The notes under the pieces were generated by a model. It was not told the DNA's origin. It made no database searches and saw only the letters and a program-made list of their open reading frames with translations. The position numbers and the translations under genes are program-made. Below, in pieces: positions 1 to 7,621 of a stretch of 64,000 nucleotides of DNA. Each line of letters opens with the position of its first letter. Positions within the stretch are counted from its first letter, which is position 1. Source of the DNA: Alphaproteobacteria bacterium (GTDB taxonomy: Bacteria; Pseudomonadota; Alphaproteobacteria; Micropepsales; Micropepsaceae). The stretch spans positions 62,001 through 126,000 of the forward strand of contig WGNJ01000019.1 in assembly GCA_016124635.1 (NCBI GenBank). The letters are read 5' to 3'.

Positions 1-273
1 CACGTAGGGCACGTCGGGCTTGCGCCTCTCGGCAACCGCTTTCATCACCTCGCGAATATCGGGAATGATGCCGTCGAATTTGTGGCTGAGGCCCGTGTCG
101 CGGTTGTCGAAGCGAATGACGCGATAGCCGCGCGCGACGAAGGCCTCGTGCAGATCGTCGGGCCACGACGTCATCTGCGACGAGTAACCGTTGATGATCA
201 GGAGCGGCGGCGCGTTCTTTGCGCCGTGCTCTTCATAGTGAAGCTTGATGCCGTTGGCTCGGATATCGGGCAT
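1..273 (-). CDS. alpha/beta hydrolase, C-terminus outside window (partial)
   Basis: The first 91 codons of a gene that runs off the left edge. The start at 273 reads MPDIRANGIKLHYEEHG, followed by LLIINGYSSQMTSWPD and GYRVIRFDNRDTGLS, which is the N-terminal strand/oxyanion region of alpha/beta-fold hydrolases. The catalytic serine, aspartate and histidine lie beyond the window, so activity cannot be judged. It lies 3 bp downstream of the stop of the next hydrolase on the same strand and is clearly its paralogue (same NG...GYRVIRFDNRD...G framework), so the two are a tandem duplication, probably co-transcribed. Substrate unknown. Confidence 0.85.
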   Translation of the reverse strand, partial: MPDIRANGIKLHYEEHGAKNAPPLLIINGYSSQMTSWPDDLHEAFVARGYRVIRFDNRDTGLSHKFDGIIPDIREVMKAVAERRKPDVPYV

Positions 274-276
274 GGG

Positions 277-1188
277 TCAAGCCGCCTTTCGCCGGCGTTC
301 GACGTCATCGACGAAGTTGCCGATTTCGCGGATGTAGGTCGGAACGAGCTTCTGCGAGAAGTCGTGCCCCATATAGGGAACCGTGACAAGGCGCGCGCCA
401 GGAATCGACGCGGCGGTGTCGCGCCCGCCTTCGATCGGCACCAGCGGATCTGCCTCGCCGTGGATGACGAGCGCTGGCGCCTTCACCGATTTGAGCATTT
501 CGTGGCGGGGCTGCGAGGCCAAGATGCCGACAAGCTGGCGGGCGATGCCTTGCGGATAGTAGGGCACACGATCGACTTCGTTCTCGGCAACCGAACGGAG
601 CTCGGCGTCGTCGGCGGCAAGCGGGCCGACGCTACCGATCACGCGCCATGCTCTCATGGCGGCCGCGATGCGGGTCTCGCGCTCGTCGTTGGCAGGAGGC
701 GTCATGAGAACCGCCATTGCCTCGGGCTTCGCCGGCGGGAGACCGGGGCGGCCGGTCGTCGACATGATGGAAGTGACGCTGCGCGTGCGCGCCGGGTGAT
801 TGACGGCGACGAGCTGCGCAATCATCCCGCCCATCGAGGCGCCGACGATGTGGGCATCGCCGATGTCGAGCGCGCTCAAAATGCCGGCCGCATCGTTCGC
901 CATGTCGTTCAACACATAGGGCGCGGGGAACGCCTGACCTGCGGCGACCTTGGCGAAGGCTTCCGCCGGATTGAAGAGGCCGAGACGCTCCAGCTTCTCC
1001 GACTTACCCACATCGCGATTGTCGAAGCGCACGACGCGGTAACCCTTGTCCGCAAGGCCCTGACACAGGTTCACCGGCCACATCGTCATCTGCGCCGAGA
1101 AGCCCATGATCAACAGAATCGTCGGATCGGCGGCGCGGCCGAACGATTCGTACTCAAACGACAGGCCATTGGCTTTGACTTGCGGCAT
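277..1188 (-). CDS. alpha/beta hydrolase
   Basis: A 303-aa protein of the alpha/beta hydrolase superfamily. Visible motifs are the oxyanion-loop region IMGFSAQMTMW (28-38), RFDNRDVGKS, the nucleophile elbow GASMGG with Ser118, an acid loop HGEADPLVP and a C-terminal VPYMGHDF carrying the likely catalytic His. The frame is open upstream, but ATG 1188 is chosen because it has GGTGG upstream and aligns with the start of the downstream paralogue. It precedes the partial hydrolase by 3 bp. Similar proteins are annotated as esterases, lipases or haloperoxidase-like; the substrate cannot be told. Confidence 0.88.
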   Translation of the reverse strand: MPQVKANGLSFEYESFGRAADPTILLIMGFSAQMTMWPVNLCQGLADKGYRVVRFDNRDVGKSEKLERLGLFNPAEAFAKVAAGQAFPAPYVLNDMANDAAGILSALDIGDAHIVGASMGGMIAQLVAVNHPARTRSVTSIMSTTGRPGLPPAKPEAMAVLMTPPANDERETRIAAAMRAWRVIGSVGPLAADDAELRSVAENEVDRVPYYPQGIARQLVGILASQPRHEMLKSVKAPALVIHGEADPLVPIEGGRDTAASIPGARLVTVPYMGHDFSQKLVPTYIREIGNFVDDVERRRKAA

Positions 1189-1336
1189 CGAATTTCCACC
1201 CTTTGGCTGAATAGCGAGATGGCCGGAGCCTAGCAGGCGTGCCGACACTCGCAAGCGGCAGATTCCCGCCATTTATTGACAAACGGCGAGCGCCCTGTTG
1301 CTTTAGCGCTCTCACCTGAAGGCTCGAGCCAACACG

Positions 1337-2971
1337 ATGCGGCGCAACCTGCAAGACATGGGGTCGCAACCCTTCGATCTCGCCATTATCGGCGGCGGGA
1401 TCACGGGCTCATGCATTGCGCGGGACGCGGCGCGGCGCGGCTTGCGCGTGGCGCTGGTTGAGAAGCGCGACTTCTCGTGGGGCACGAGCTCGGCTTCGTC
1501 GAAGCTGGTGCACGGCGGTCTGCGCTATTTGCAGTCGTTCGAGTTCGGGCTGGTGCGCGAGTCTCTGCGCGAGCGGCGGGTTTGGGAACAGATCGCGCCG
1601 CACATGGTCTACCCGCTGCAGTTCTTGCTACCGGTCTACGGCGGCAAGGCGAAGTTCGTGCTCAACGCCGGCTTGACCGTCTATGACCTCTTGTCCTTCG
1701 ACCGCAACCGGCTCGACGATCCCGACAAGCACATGGCGGCGCATCGCAGCATCAGCGCAGCCAACGCCCTGGCGCTCGAGCCGCGTCTCAAGGCCGACGG
1801 GCTATCGGGCGCCCTGCTCTACTACGACTGCCAGATGTACTCGCCGGAACGCTTGGGCCTCGAATGTTTGATCGACGCCGCGGCACACGGCGCCGCGATC
1901 GCAAACTATGCCGAGGTCACCGGCTTCAAACGCGACGGCATGAACATCACTGGGATCGAGGTGCGTGACGCGATCGGCGGCGCGCGAACGACCATCGAGG
2001 CGAAGATTTTCGTCAACGCTGCAGGGCCTTGGGCAGACCGGCTGCTGGCGATGCTCGAGAACGGGGCGCCGTCGCATAAGCTCATCCGATCGAAGGGCAT
2101 CCACGTGATCGTGGGGCCGATGACCAAAGGTCACGCTCTGACGGTCGCGCACAAAGGCGGGCACTTCTTCGTTCTGCCTTGGCGCGGACACACGATCATC
2201 GGTACGACCGACACGGTGTTCGACGGTAATCCGGACGACGTACATGTCGGCGACGCCGAGATCACAGCGTTCCTCGACTTTGTCAACGAGGGCTTGCCCG
2301 GCGCAAAGCTGAAGCCGAGCGATGTGATTTATGCCTATGCGGGTTTGCGGCCGTTGGTCGATGACGGGTCGAAGGACAGCTACAACGCGAGCCGGCGCGC
2401 CGAGCTCGTCGATCATGCGGCCGAGGGCGGGATCGGTAACCTAATCTCCGCGATCGGCGGTAAGTGGACGACGTCGCGCGACATTGGCGAGAAATGCGTC
2501 GACATGATCGCCAAGAAGAGCGGGCGCACGCTGAAGCCGTGCGATACGGCGGCAGCTCCCGTTCCCGGCGGCGCCACCGGGCGCTTTGCAACCTTTGTCG
2601 ATGGCGCGCTCAAGGCCAACGCGCGTGTCGAGCCCGAGATCGTCGCCAATCTCACCCGCAACTACGGCGCGCGCTACGATCGGGTTTTGGAGTTGGCGGC
2701 GACGCGCAACGATCTGATGGAGCGGATAACGCCGCGTTTGCCCGACATCGGGGCGCAGATTCTTTTTGCCATACGCGAAGAGATGGCGCTCACTCTCGAC
2801 GACGCCTTGTTCCGGCGCACCGGGCTCGGCACGCTCGGGCGCCTCGATCAAGGCGCGATCGAACGGGCGGCGAAGATCATGGCGAGCGAGCTTGGCTGGA
2901 ACGAGGCCGAAACGGCGCGCCAAATCGCGAGCATTGCGCCGCGCTACGCACCCTTGGCGAAAGCCGCATGA
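1337..2971 (+). CDS. glpD: glycerol-3-phosphate dehydrogenase (FAD)
   Basis: A 544-aa member of the GlpD family, which oxidises sn-glycerol 3-phosphate to dihydroxyacetone phosphate with electrons passed to quinone at the membrane. The N-terminal FAD dinucleotide-binding motif is GGGITGS (19-25) with the ribose-binding E42, followed by the GlpD signature SSKLVHGGLRY (54-64); RGHTIIGTTDT and AGLRPLVDDG lie in the substrate/FAD domain and GGKWTTSRDIGE closes the flavin fold. ATG 1337 is used; ATG 1358 is a possible alternative. Its stop overlaps the start of the lipid kinase gene (ATGA), so the two are translationally coupled. Confidence 0.95.
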   Translation: MRRNLQDMGSQPFDLAIIGGGITGSCIARDAARRGLRVALVEKRDFSWGTSSASSKLVHGGLRYLQSFEFGLVRESLRERRVWEQIAPHMVYPLQFLLPVYGGKAKFVLNAGLTVYDLLSFDRNRLDDPDKHMAAHRSISAANALALEPRLKADGLSGALLYYDCQMYSPERLGLECLIDAAAHGAAIANYAEVTGFKRDGMNITGIEVRDAIGGARTTIEAKIFVNAAGPWADRLLAMLENGAPSHKLIRSKGIHVIVGPMTKGHALTVAHKGGHFFVLPWRGHTIIGTTDTVFDGNPDDVHVGDAEITAFLDFVNEGLPGAKLKPSDVIYAYAGLRPLVDDGSKDSYNASRRAELVDHAAEGGIGNLISAIGGKWTTSRDIGEKCVDMIAKKSGRTLKPCDTAAAPVPGGATGRFATFVDGALKANARVEPEIVANLTRNYGARYDRVLELAATRNDLMERITPRLPDIGAQILFAIREEMALTLDDALFRRTGLGTLGRLDQGAIERAAKIMASELGWNEAETARQIASIAPRYAPLAKAA

Positions 2972-3906
2972 AGACATTCGCCGTCATCAACCCGCATTCG
3001 GGCGGCGGCCGCACCGGCCGCACCGCGAAGAGCATCGCGCAGAAGCTGGCCGAAGTTTCCGGGCCTCTGACGGTCGCAATGACCACGGGGCCGATGGACG
3101 CCGCGACAATCACGCGCCACGCGCTGCGCGAAGGCTTCGAACGCGTCGTGGCGGTCGGCGGCGACGGCACGATCAATGAAGTCGTCAACGGCTTCTTCCT
3201 GAACGGTGCAGCAATCAATCCGGAGGCGGAGCTCGCGCTCTTGACCAACGGCACCGGCGGCGATTTCCGGCGCACGTTCGGCATCGGGCAAACGCTTGAC
3301 GAGTCGCTCGAGCGCATCGCGAACGGGCAGGTGCGACCGATCGACATCGGCCGGCTGCGTTTTGTCTCGGCTGACGGCAAGCCCGGTGAACGTTACTTCG
3401 CGAACATCGCGAGCTTCGGCATGTCGGGTGACGTCGTACAGCGCGTGAACAAGGCCAAGCTGATCAAGCGGTTGTTGGGACGCTTCGCCTTCACCTGGGG
3501 AAGTCTGCGCAGCCTTCTCGGCTACAAAGCGCGCCCGATCCGGCTCAAGATCGACAACACCTTCGACGAACTGATCACGATCTCCACCTGCGCGGTCGCC
3601 AACGGCCAATATTTCGGCGGCGGCATGCGCGTCGCACCGGACGCTTCGCCCGACGACGGCATGTTCGACGTCGTGGTGATCGGCGACGCCCCCAAGCGCG
3701 ATGTCGCCAAGGCGCTCAATCAAATCTATACCGGCGAGCACGTGAACAACCCCAATGTCCGCGTCTTTCGCGCGCGCAGCGTGATCGCAACGCCGGTCGA
3801 GGCGACCGAAGGCGAGCCGGTGTACATTGAAGCCGACGGCGAGTCGCCAGGGCGGTTGCCTGCCGTCTTCGAAGTCATCCCGCAATCGCTCAAATTTCGC
3901 TGCTAG
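2968..3906 (+). CDS. diacylglycerol kinase-family lipid kinase
   Basis: A 312-aa protein of the DAGK_cat / YegS-LCB5 family. It begins MKTFAVINPHSGGG, the nucleotide-binding strand and loop, and carries the glycine-rich catalytic motif GGDGTINE at 64-71 and the LTNGTGGDFRRTFG loop; the C-terminal half has the family's GQYFGGGMRVAPDASPDDG segment. Family members phosphorylate diacylglycerol, sphingoid bases or related lipids with ATP. The start ATG overlaps the glpD stop by 4 bp, and the AGPS-like gene begins 4 bp after its stop, so the three form one operon. The lipid substrate is inference only. Confidence 0.92.
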   Translation: MKTFAVINPHSGGGRTGRTAKSIAQKLAEVSGPLTVAMTTGPMDAATITRHALREGFERVVAVGGDGTINEVVNGFFLNGAAINPEAELALLTNGTGGDFRRTFGIGQTLDESLERIANGQVRPIDIGRLRFVSADGKPGERYFANIASFGMSGDVVQRVNKAKLIKRLLGRFAFTWGSLRSLLGYKARPIRLKIDNTFDELITISTCAVANGQYFGGGMRVAPDASPDDGMFDVVVIGDAPKRDVAKALNQIYTGEHVNNPNVRVFRARSVIATPVEATEGEPVYIEADGESPGRLPAVFEVIPQSLKFRC

Positions 3907-3910
3907 AGCC

Positions 3911-5587
3911 ATGCCTATCGATCGCAAGGACACGCGCTGGAACGGCTGGGGCTGGACGCGCGCGCACAATCCGCTCGAAGGGCGCGAGGCGGTGTGGGCG
4001 TGGGTGGCCGCGGCGCTCGGCGTCAGCGACCTGCCGCAGACACCCGCAAAGCCGCTCGACGAAGTCTCATTGCCGACGACGCGACTTGACCCCGGAGCGC
4101 GGCAGACGCTGGCCGCTCAGATCGGTGCCGACGCCATTCGCGACGACAAGGTCGAACGCGCGTCGCATGCGCGGGGCAAGAGCTATCACGATTTGCTTTA
4201 TCTCCGCGCCGGAAACCTGTCCGCCGCGCCGGACGCGGTGATCTACCCGCGCTCGACCGAAGATGTGATGCACGTATTGAAGTGGGCCGGCGATGCCGGC
4301 GTCGCGGTGGTGCCGTTCGCCGGCGGCTCGAGCGTCGTCGGCGGCGTGACGGCCGCGAGCGGCGCGCAACGCGCAGTCGTAGCGCTCGATCTCACGGAGA
4401 TGCGCAAAGTCATCGCGATCGATCCGGTGTCGCTCATCGTGACGGCCGAGGCTGGCATCTACGGCAGAGATCTCGAAGCGGCGTTGAACGCCAAGGGATT
4501 TACGCTCGGCCACCATCCGCAGTCCTACGAGTTCTCGACGTTGGGCGGCTGGGTCGCGGCGCGCGGCGCCGGACAACAATCGGCACGCTACGGCAAGGCT
4601 GAAGAGTGGTTCGCCGGCGGCGAGGTCGCGACGCCGAAGGGCGTGTGGAAATTGCCTGCCATCCCTGCATCCGCCGCCGGTCCCGATTTGCGCGCGCTCG
4701 TCGCGGGATCGGAGGGCGCGTTCGGCGTGATCACCAGCGTCACCGCGCGTATCCACCACGTACCGCGGGCGCGCGATTACACGACGTTTCTGTTCCGCGA
4801 TTTCGCGAGCGGCGTCGACGCCGTGCGACGCGTCGTGCAAACGGATTTGCCGGTCGCGATGTTGCGGCTGTCGGATGCGGACGAAAGCTATTTCTTCCAG
4901 GCCTTCGGCAAGGCCGGCCAAGCGCCGAAGTTTCGCGACCGCGTGCAGGACGCGTTCCTGAAAGCGATGAACGTCGGCGACCGACCGTGCGCGCTGATCG
5001 TCGGCGTCGAAGGCGATCAGGCGACCACCTCGTTTGCCGGAGTGCGAGCACGCGCGCTATTCAAGCTTGCGGGCGGTGTCGCGGTCGGCGCGTCGCCAGC
5101 GCGACGCTGGTATGCCGGGCGCTTCCACGGACCCTATTCGCGCGATCCCCTGATGGATCGTGGGCTTGGCGTCGATACGCTGGAGACCGCGACCAGTTGG
5201 TCGAGCATCATGCAGCTGTGGAGCGCGGTGCGCGAGGCGCTCGACAAGGCAATGCGCGACAACGCGCGCGAGCCGGGCGCGCACGGCATCGTTCTCGGGC
5301 ACGTCAGTCATACCTACCACGACGGCGCGAGCCTCTACTTCACCTACATCTATCCGCGCGATCTGAAACGCGAAGTCGCGCAGTGGCAGGCGATCAAGAC
5401 GGCGGCGAGCGACGCCATAGCGGCAAGCGGCGGCACGATCAGCCATCATCACGGCATCGGCGAAGATCACCTGCCATGGCTCGCGGCGGAGAAAGGCGCG
5501 ATCGGCATGGACGTGCTCGCCGCCGTGAAGCGCGAACTCGACCCCAAGGGAATACTGAACCCCGGGAAGCTGATCGCGAACGGATAA
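3911..5587 (+). CDS. FAD-linked oxidase, alkyl-DHAP synthase-like
   Basis: A 558-aa flavoprotein of the VAO/PCMH family. FAD_binding_4 lies around residues 95-240 (PRSTEDVMHVLKWA; PFAGGSSVVGG), then the segment GHHPQSYEFSTLGGWVA at 200-216, which matches the hallmark of alkyldihydroxyacetonephosphate synthase (AGPS), and the C-terminal SHHHGIG with H512-H514, matching the catalytic histidines of AGPS. It ends with the usual LDPKGILNPGK. AGPS exchanges the acyl group of acyl-DHAP for a fatty alcohol, making the ether bond of ether lipids. Many bacterial relatives are simply annotated FAD-binding oxidase, so ether-lipid synthesis here is an inference strengthened by linkage to glpD (source of DHAP) and a lipid kinase. 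Confidence 0.85.
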   Translation: MPIDRKDTRWNGWGWTRAHNPLEGREAVWAWVAAALGVSDLPQTPAKPLDEVSLPTTRLDPGARQTLAAQIGADAIRDDKVERASHARGKSYHDLLYLRAGNLSAAPDAVIYPRSTEDVMHVLKWAGDAGVAVVPFAGGSSVVGGVTAASGAQRAVVALDLTEMRKVIAIDPVSLIVTAEAGIYGRDLEAALNAKGFTLGHHPQSYEFSTLGGWVAARGAGQQSARYGKAEEWFAGGEVATPKGVWKLPAIPASAAGPDLRALVAGSEGAFGVITSVTARIHHVPRARDYTTFLFRDFASGVDAVRRVVQTDLPVAMLRLSDADESYFFQAFGKAGQAPKFRDRVQDAFLKAMNVGDRPCALIVGVEGDQATTSFAGVRARALFKLAGGVAVGASPARRWYAGRFHGPYSRDPLMDRGLGVDTLETATSWSSIMQLWSAVREALDKAMRDNAREPGAHGIVLGHVSHTYHDGASLYFTYIYPRDLKREVAQWQAIKTAASDAIAASGGTISHHHGIGEDHLPWLAAEKGAIGMDVLAAVKRELDPKGILNPGKLIANG

Positions 5588-5671
5588 CCCGACAACGCTC
5601 AGGCGTAGTTTGTAACGGATGATTGCAAACGCACGCCCGATCTTGGATTTGCCGCAATGACTCTTCCCATT

Positions 5672-5703
5672 CCGTCATGGCCGGGCTTGACCCGGCCACC
5701 CAG
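5672..5703 (+). repeat. left 32-bp inverted repeat of the GIY-YIG unit
   Basis: This arm begins CCGTCATGGCCGGGCTTGAC and is itself a hairpin (GGCCGGG / CCCGGCC). It equals the reverse complement of 6103-6134 at 31 of 32 positions. A second perfect hairpin, GTCGCGCG-TC-CGCGCGAC, follows at once at 5706-5723. Confidence 0.92.
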
Positions 5704-5750
5704 CCGTCGCGCGTCCGCGCGACCTCGGAGACACATGGGCGGGAGTCGCG

Positions 5751-6074
5751 ATGCAGGAGCTTGGCGGATGGACATACATGCTCGCCAGCAAGCGCAACGG
5801 CACACTCTACACGGGCGTGACGAGCGGACTTTATGATCGCGTTCGCGCACACAAAGTAGGCGTTGGCTCGAGATTCACGCGGAAATATGGCGTGCATATG
5901 CTCGTTTGGTACGAAGCGCATGGCCGAATCGAAGCCGCCATTCAACGGGAAACGTCGATCAAACGTTGGCCGCGAAAGTGGAAGCTTGCACTGATCGAGA
6001 AAAACAATCCGAATTGGGACGACCTTTTCGACAAGCTTGCCGAGATGCCGCCACTGCCGGATTGGGCGAAGTGA
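5751..6074 (+). CDS. GIY-YIG nuclease family protein
   Basis: A 107-aa single-domain GIY-YIG endonuclease-like protein. The core begins GWTYMLASKRNGTLYTGVTS (6-25), where TLYTGVT occupies the GIY-YIG position; R30, the Q66-R-E68 stretch and K71/R72-W-P, together with N85, supply the conserved basic and acidic residues of the small UvrC-like subfamily. GGGAG lies 5 bases before ATG 5751. The gene fills the space between two inverted 32-bp palindromic repeats and has no operon partner. Small proteins of this type are common and multi-copy in Bradyrhizobium-like genomes; their role is not established. Confidence 0.9.
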   Translation: MQELGGWTYMLASKRNGTLYTGVTSGLYDRVRAHKVGVGSRFTRKYGVHMLVWYEAHGRIEAAIQRETSIKRWPRKWKLALIEKNNPNWDDLFDKLAEMPPLPDWAK

Positions 6075-6102
6075 GTTTTGCGCGCGCACGGACGTGCGCG
6101 CA

Positions 6103-6134
6103 CTGGGTGGCCGGGGCAAGCCCGGCCATGACGG
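6103..6134 (-). repeat. right 32-bp inverted repeat of the GIY-YIG unit
   Basis: Mirror copy of 5672-5703 with one mismatch (C for A in the hairpin loop). As on the left, a second hairpin (GCGCGCAC-GGAC-GTGCGCGC, 6081-6100) lies just inside it, so both ends of the unit have the same two-hairpin architecture. No target-site duplication could be recognised outside the repeats. Confidence 0.92.
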
Positions 6135-6161
6135 ATGATGAGTGCTGTAGTTTGGCGGCGA

Positions 6162-7103
6162 TCAGCCGAAGGCTTTGCGCAAGGCGGCGCCGGCGTCGGC
6201 AATGGCCTGACGGGCTTGCGGCAGCACGGCCGACATATTGAAGAAGCCGTGGATCATGCTCGGATAGTCGACAGAGATCGCGGCGACGCCGGCACGATTG
6301 AGCTTGTCGGCATAGGCCTTGCCCTCGTCCCTCAGAGGATCGAAGCCGGCCGTCACGACATAGGCGCGCGGGAGACCGGAGAGGTCGCTGGCGGCCAGCG
6401 GCGAGAGACGCGGGTCGTTCGGATCGACGGATGCAGCGTCCGTGTATTGGTCGAAGAACCAATCCATCGTCCGGCGCTCGAGGAAGTAGCCTTCGGCGAA
6501 GCTCTTCATCGACTCGGTGTTGGCGCGATACTGCGTCACCGGATAGATCAGCAACTGGAAGACGATGCTCGGCGCGCCCTTCTGCTTTGCCATTTGGCAA
6601 ACCACGGCGGCGAGGTTGCCGCCGGCCGAGTCGCCGCCGACCGCGATGCGGTTGGGATCGATCCCGAGCGACGAGGCATTGCTTTCGACCCACTTCGTTG
6701 CCGCGTAGCAATCATCCGCCGCGGCCGGATATTTGTGTTCCGGCGCCAGGCGGTAATCGACCGCTATAACTTTGGCGCCGCTTTCGTTCGCAAGCGTGCG
6801 GCAGAGCGCGTCGTGCGTTTCGAGATCGCCGATGACGAAGCCGCCGCCGTGAAAGAAAACGAGGGCCGGTAACCCCGTGCCACCGCTGGCGACGGGTGTG
6901 TACACACGAATCGGGAGTTGGCCACCCGGGCCCGGTATCGTTTTGTTTTCGACTTTGCCGATCGAAATGCCCTGTGTCTCGAGCTGGGTCGCGATCATGC
7001 GATACATCTCGCGGCCGCCGGCCGGCGGCAGCTCCCACAACTTCGGCTGAGGGTTCGCCGCCATCTCGTCAAGCAGGCCTTTGACGATCGCATCAAGCGC
7101 CAT
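6162..7103 (-). CDS. alpha/beta hydrolase (hormone-sensitive lipase family)
   Basis: A 313-aa esterase of the HSL / Abhydrolase_3 family. The oxyanion-hole motif HGGGF lies at 85-89, the nucleophile motif GDSAGG at 157-162 (Ser159), and the conserved DYRLAPEHKYPAA at about 116-128; the C-terminal acid and histidine are represented by AGFDPLRDEG and YPSMIHGF. Family members hydrolyse short-chain esters. It stands alone on the minus strand between the GIY-YIG unit and the MOSC gene; the substrate is unknown. Confidence 0.93.
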   Translation of the reverse strand: MALDAIVKGLLDEMAANPQPKLWELPPAGGREMYRMIATQLETQGISIGKVENKTIPGPGGQLPIRVYTPVASGGTGLPALVFFHGGGFVIGDLETHDALCRTLANESGAKVIAVDYRLAPEHKYPAAADDCYAATKWVESNASSLGIDPNRIAVGGDSAGGNLAAVVCQMAKQKGAPSIVFQLLIYPVTQYRANTESMKSFAEGYFLERRTMDWFFDQYTDAASVDPNDPRLSPLAASDLSGLPRAYVVTAGFDPLRDEGKAYADKLNRAGVAAISVDYPSMIHGFFNMSAVLPQARQAIADAGAALRKAFG

Positions 7104-7177
7104 GTTCGTCCGTTCCTAAAGAGTCGTGTCTCGGCCCAATGATCGCAGGCCGGAGCTTGGTCGCGCAAGGACCAAGG

Positions 7178-7621
7178 TTAGCGGCCGACAACCGCCACGG
7201 CGTCGCCGAGCGCGATCTCCCCGTCCTGCAGGACACGGCAGGCAACGCCGCCGCGCCAATCCGGTTGCAGGGCTGCACGCAAACCATGCGACTGGATATC
7301 CATCACGCGGCAGGGCGGATTTTCTTCCGTCACTTCGAGGAGCACGGAGCCGACCTTGAGCTGAGCCCCGACGTGTTTGAAGCCCGTCAATCCTTCGATC
7401 AAGAGATTGGCGCGGCGCGTGACCCACGGAAGGTCGCGCCCGTGAGCGCAGCAGGCGGCTTCCCAATCTTCCCGAGAGATGATCGTGACATTGCGGTCCG
7501 GCGTGCGGCCGCGGCAATCGCCTTCCAAACCTGCGTCGTAAGAGATCTGAACGCGCGATGGCGTCTCCATCGGCGCGCGCGGCTTGTCGCGCCGCGCGAT
7601 TCCGATCAGCCGCCCGCTCAT
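7178..7621 (-). CDS. MOSC domain protein
   Basis: A 147-aa MOSC (MoCo sulfurase C-terminal) domain protein. The characteristic segments are GDCRGRTPDRNVTI, NLLIEGLTGFKHVGAQLKVG and ENPPCRVMDIQ, whose cysteine is the conserved MOSC residue thought to carry sulfur, ending GEIALGDAVAVV. ATG 7621 overlaps the stop of the upstream acyl-CoA ligase gene (ATGA), so it is translationally coupled to it; the longer open frame reaching 7894 is only the antisense-like extension inside that gene. MOSC proteins are used in sulfur transfer to metal cofactors; the partner here is not evident. Confidence 0.88.
   Translation of the reverse strand: MSGRLIGIARRDKPRAPMETPSRVQISYDAGLEGDCRGRTPDRNVTIISREDWEAACCAHGRDLPWVTRRANLLIEGLTGFKHVGAQLKVGSVLLEVTEENPPCRVMDIQSHGLRAALQPDWRGGVACRVLQDGEIALGDAVAVVGR

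Noticed and set aside
82-1233. Long plus-strand open frame opposite the hydrolases
   Set aside because: Opposite-strand shadow of two well-conserved hydrolase genes; the protein has low-complexity Arg/Asp/His composition typical of GC-rich antisense frames.
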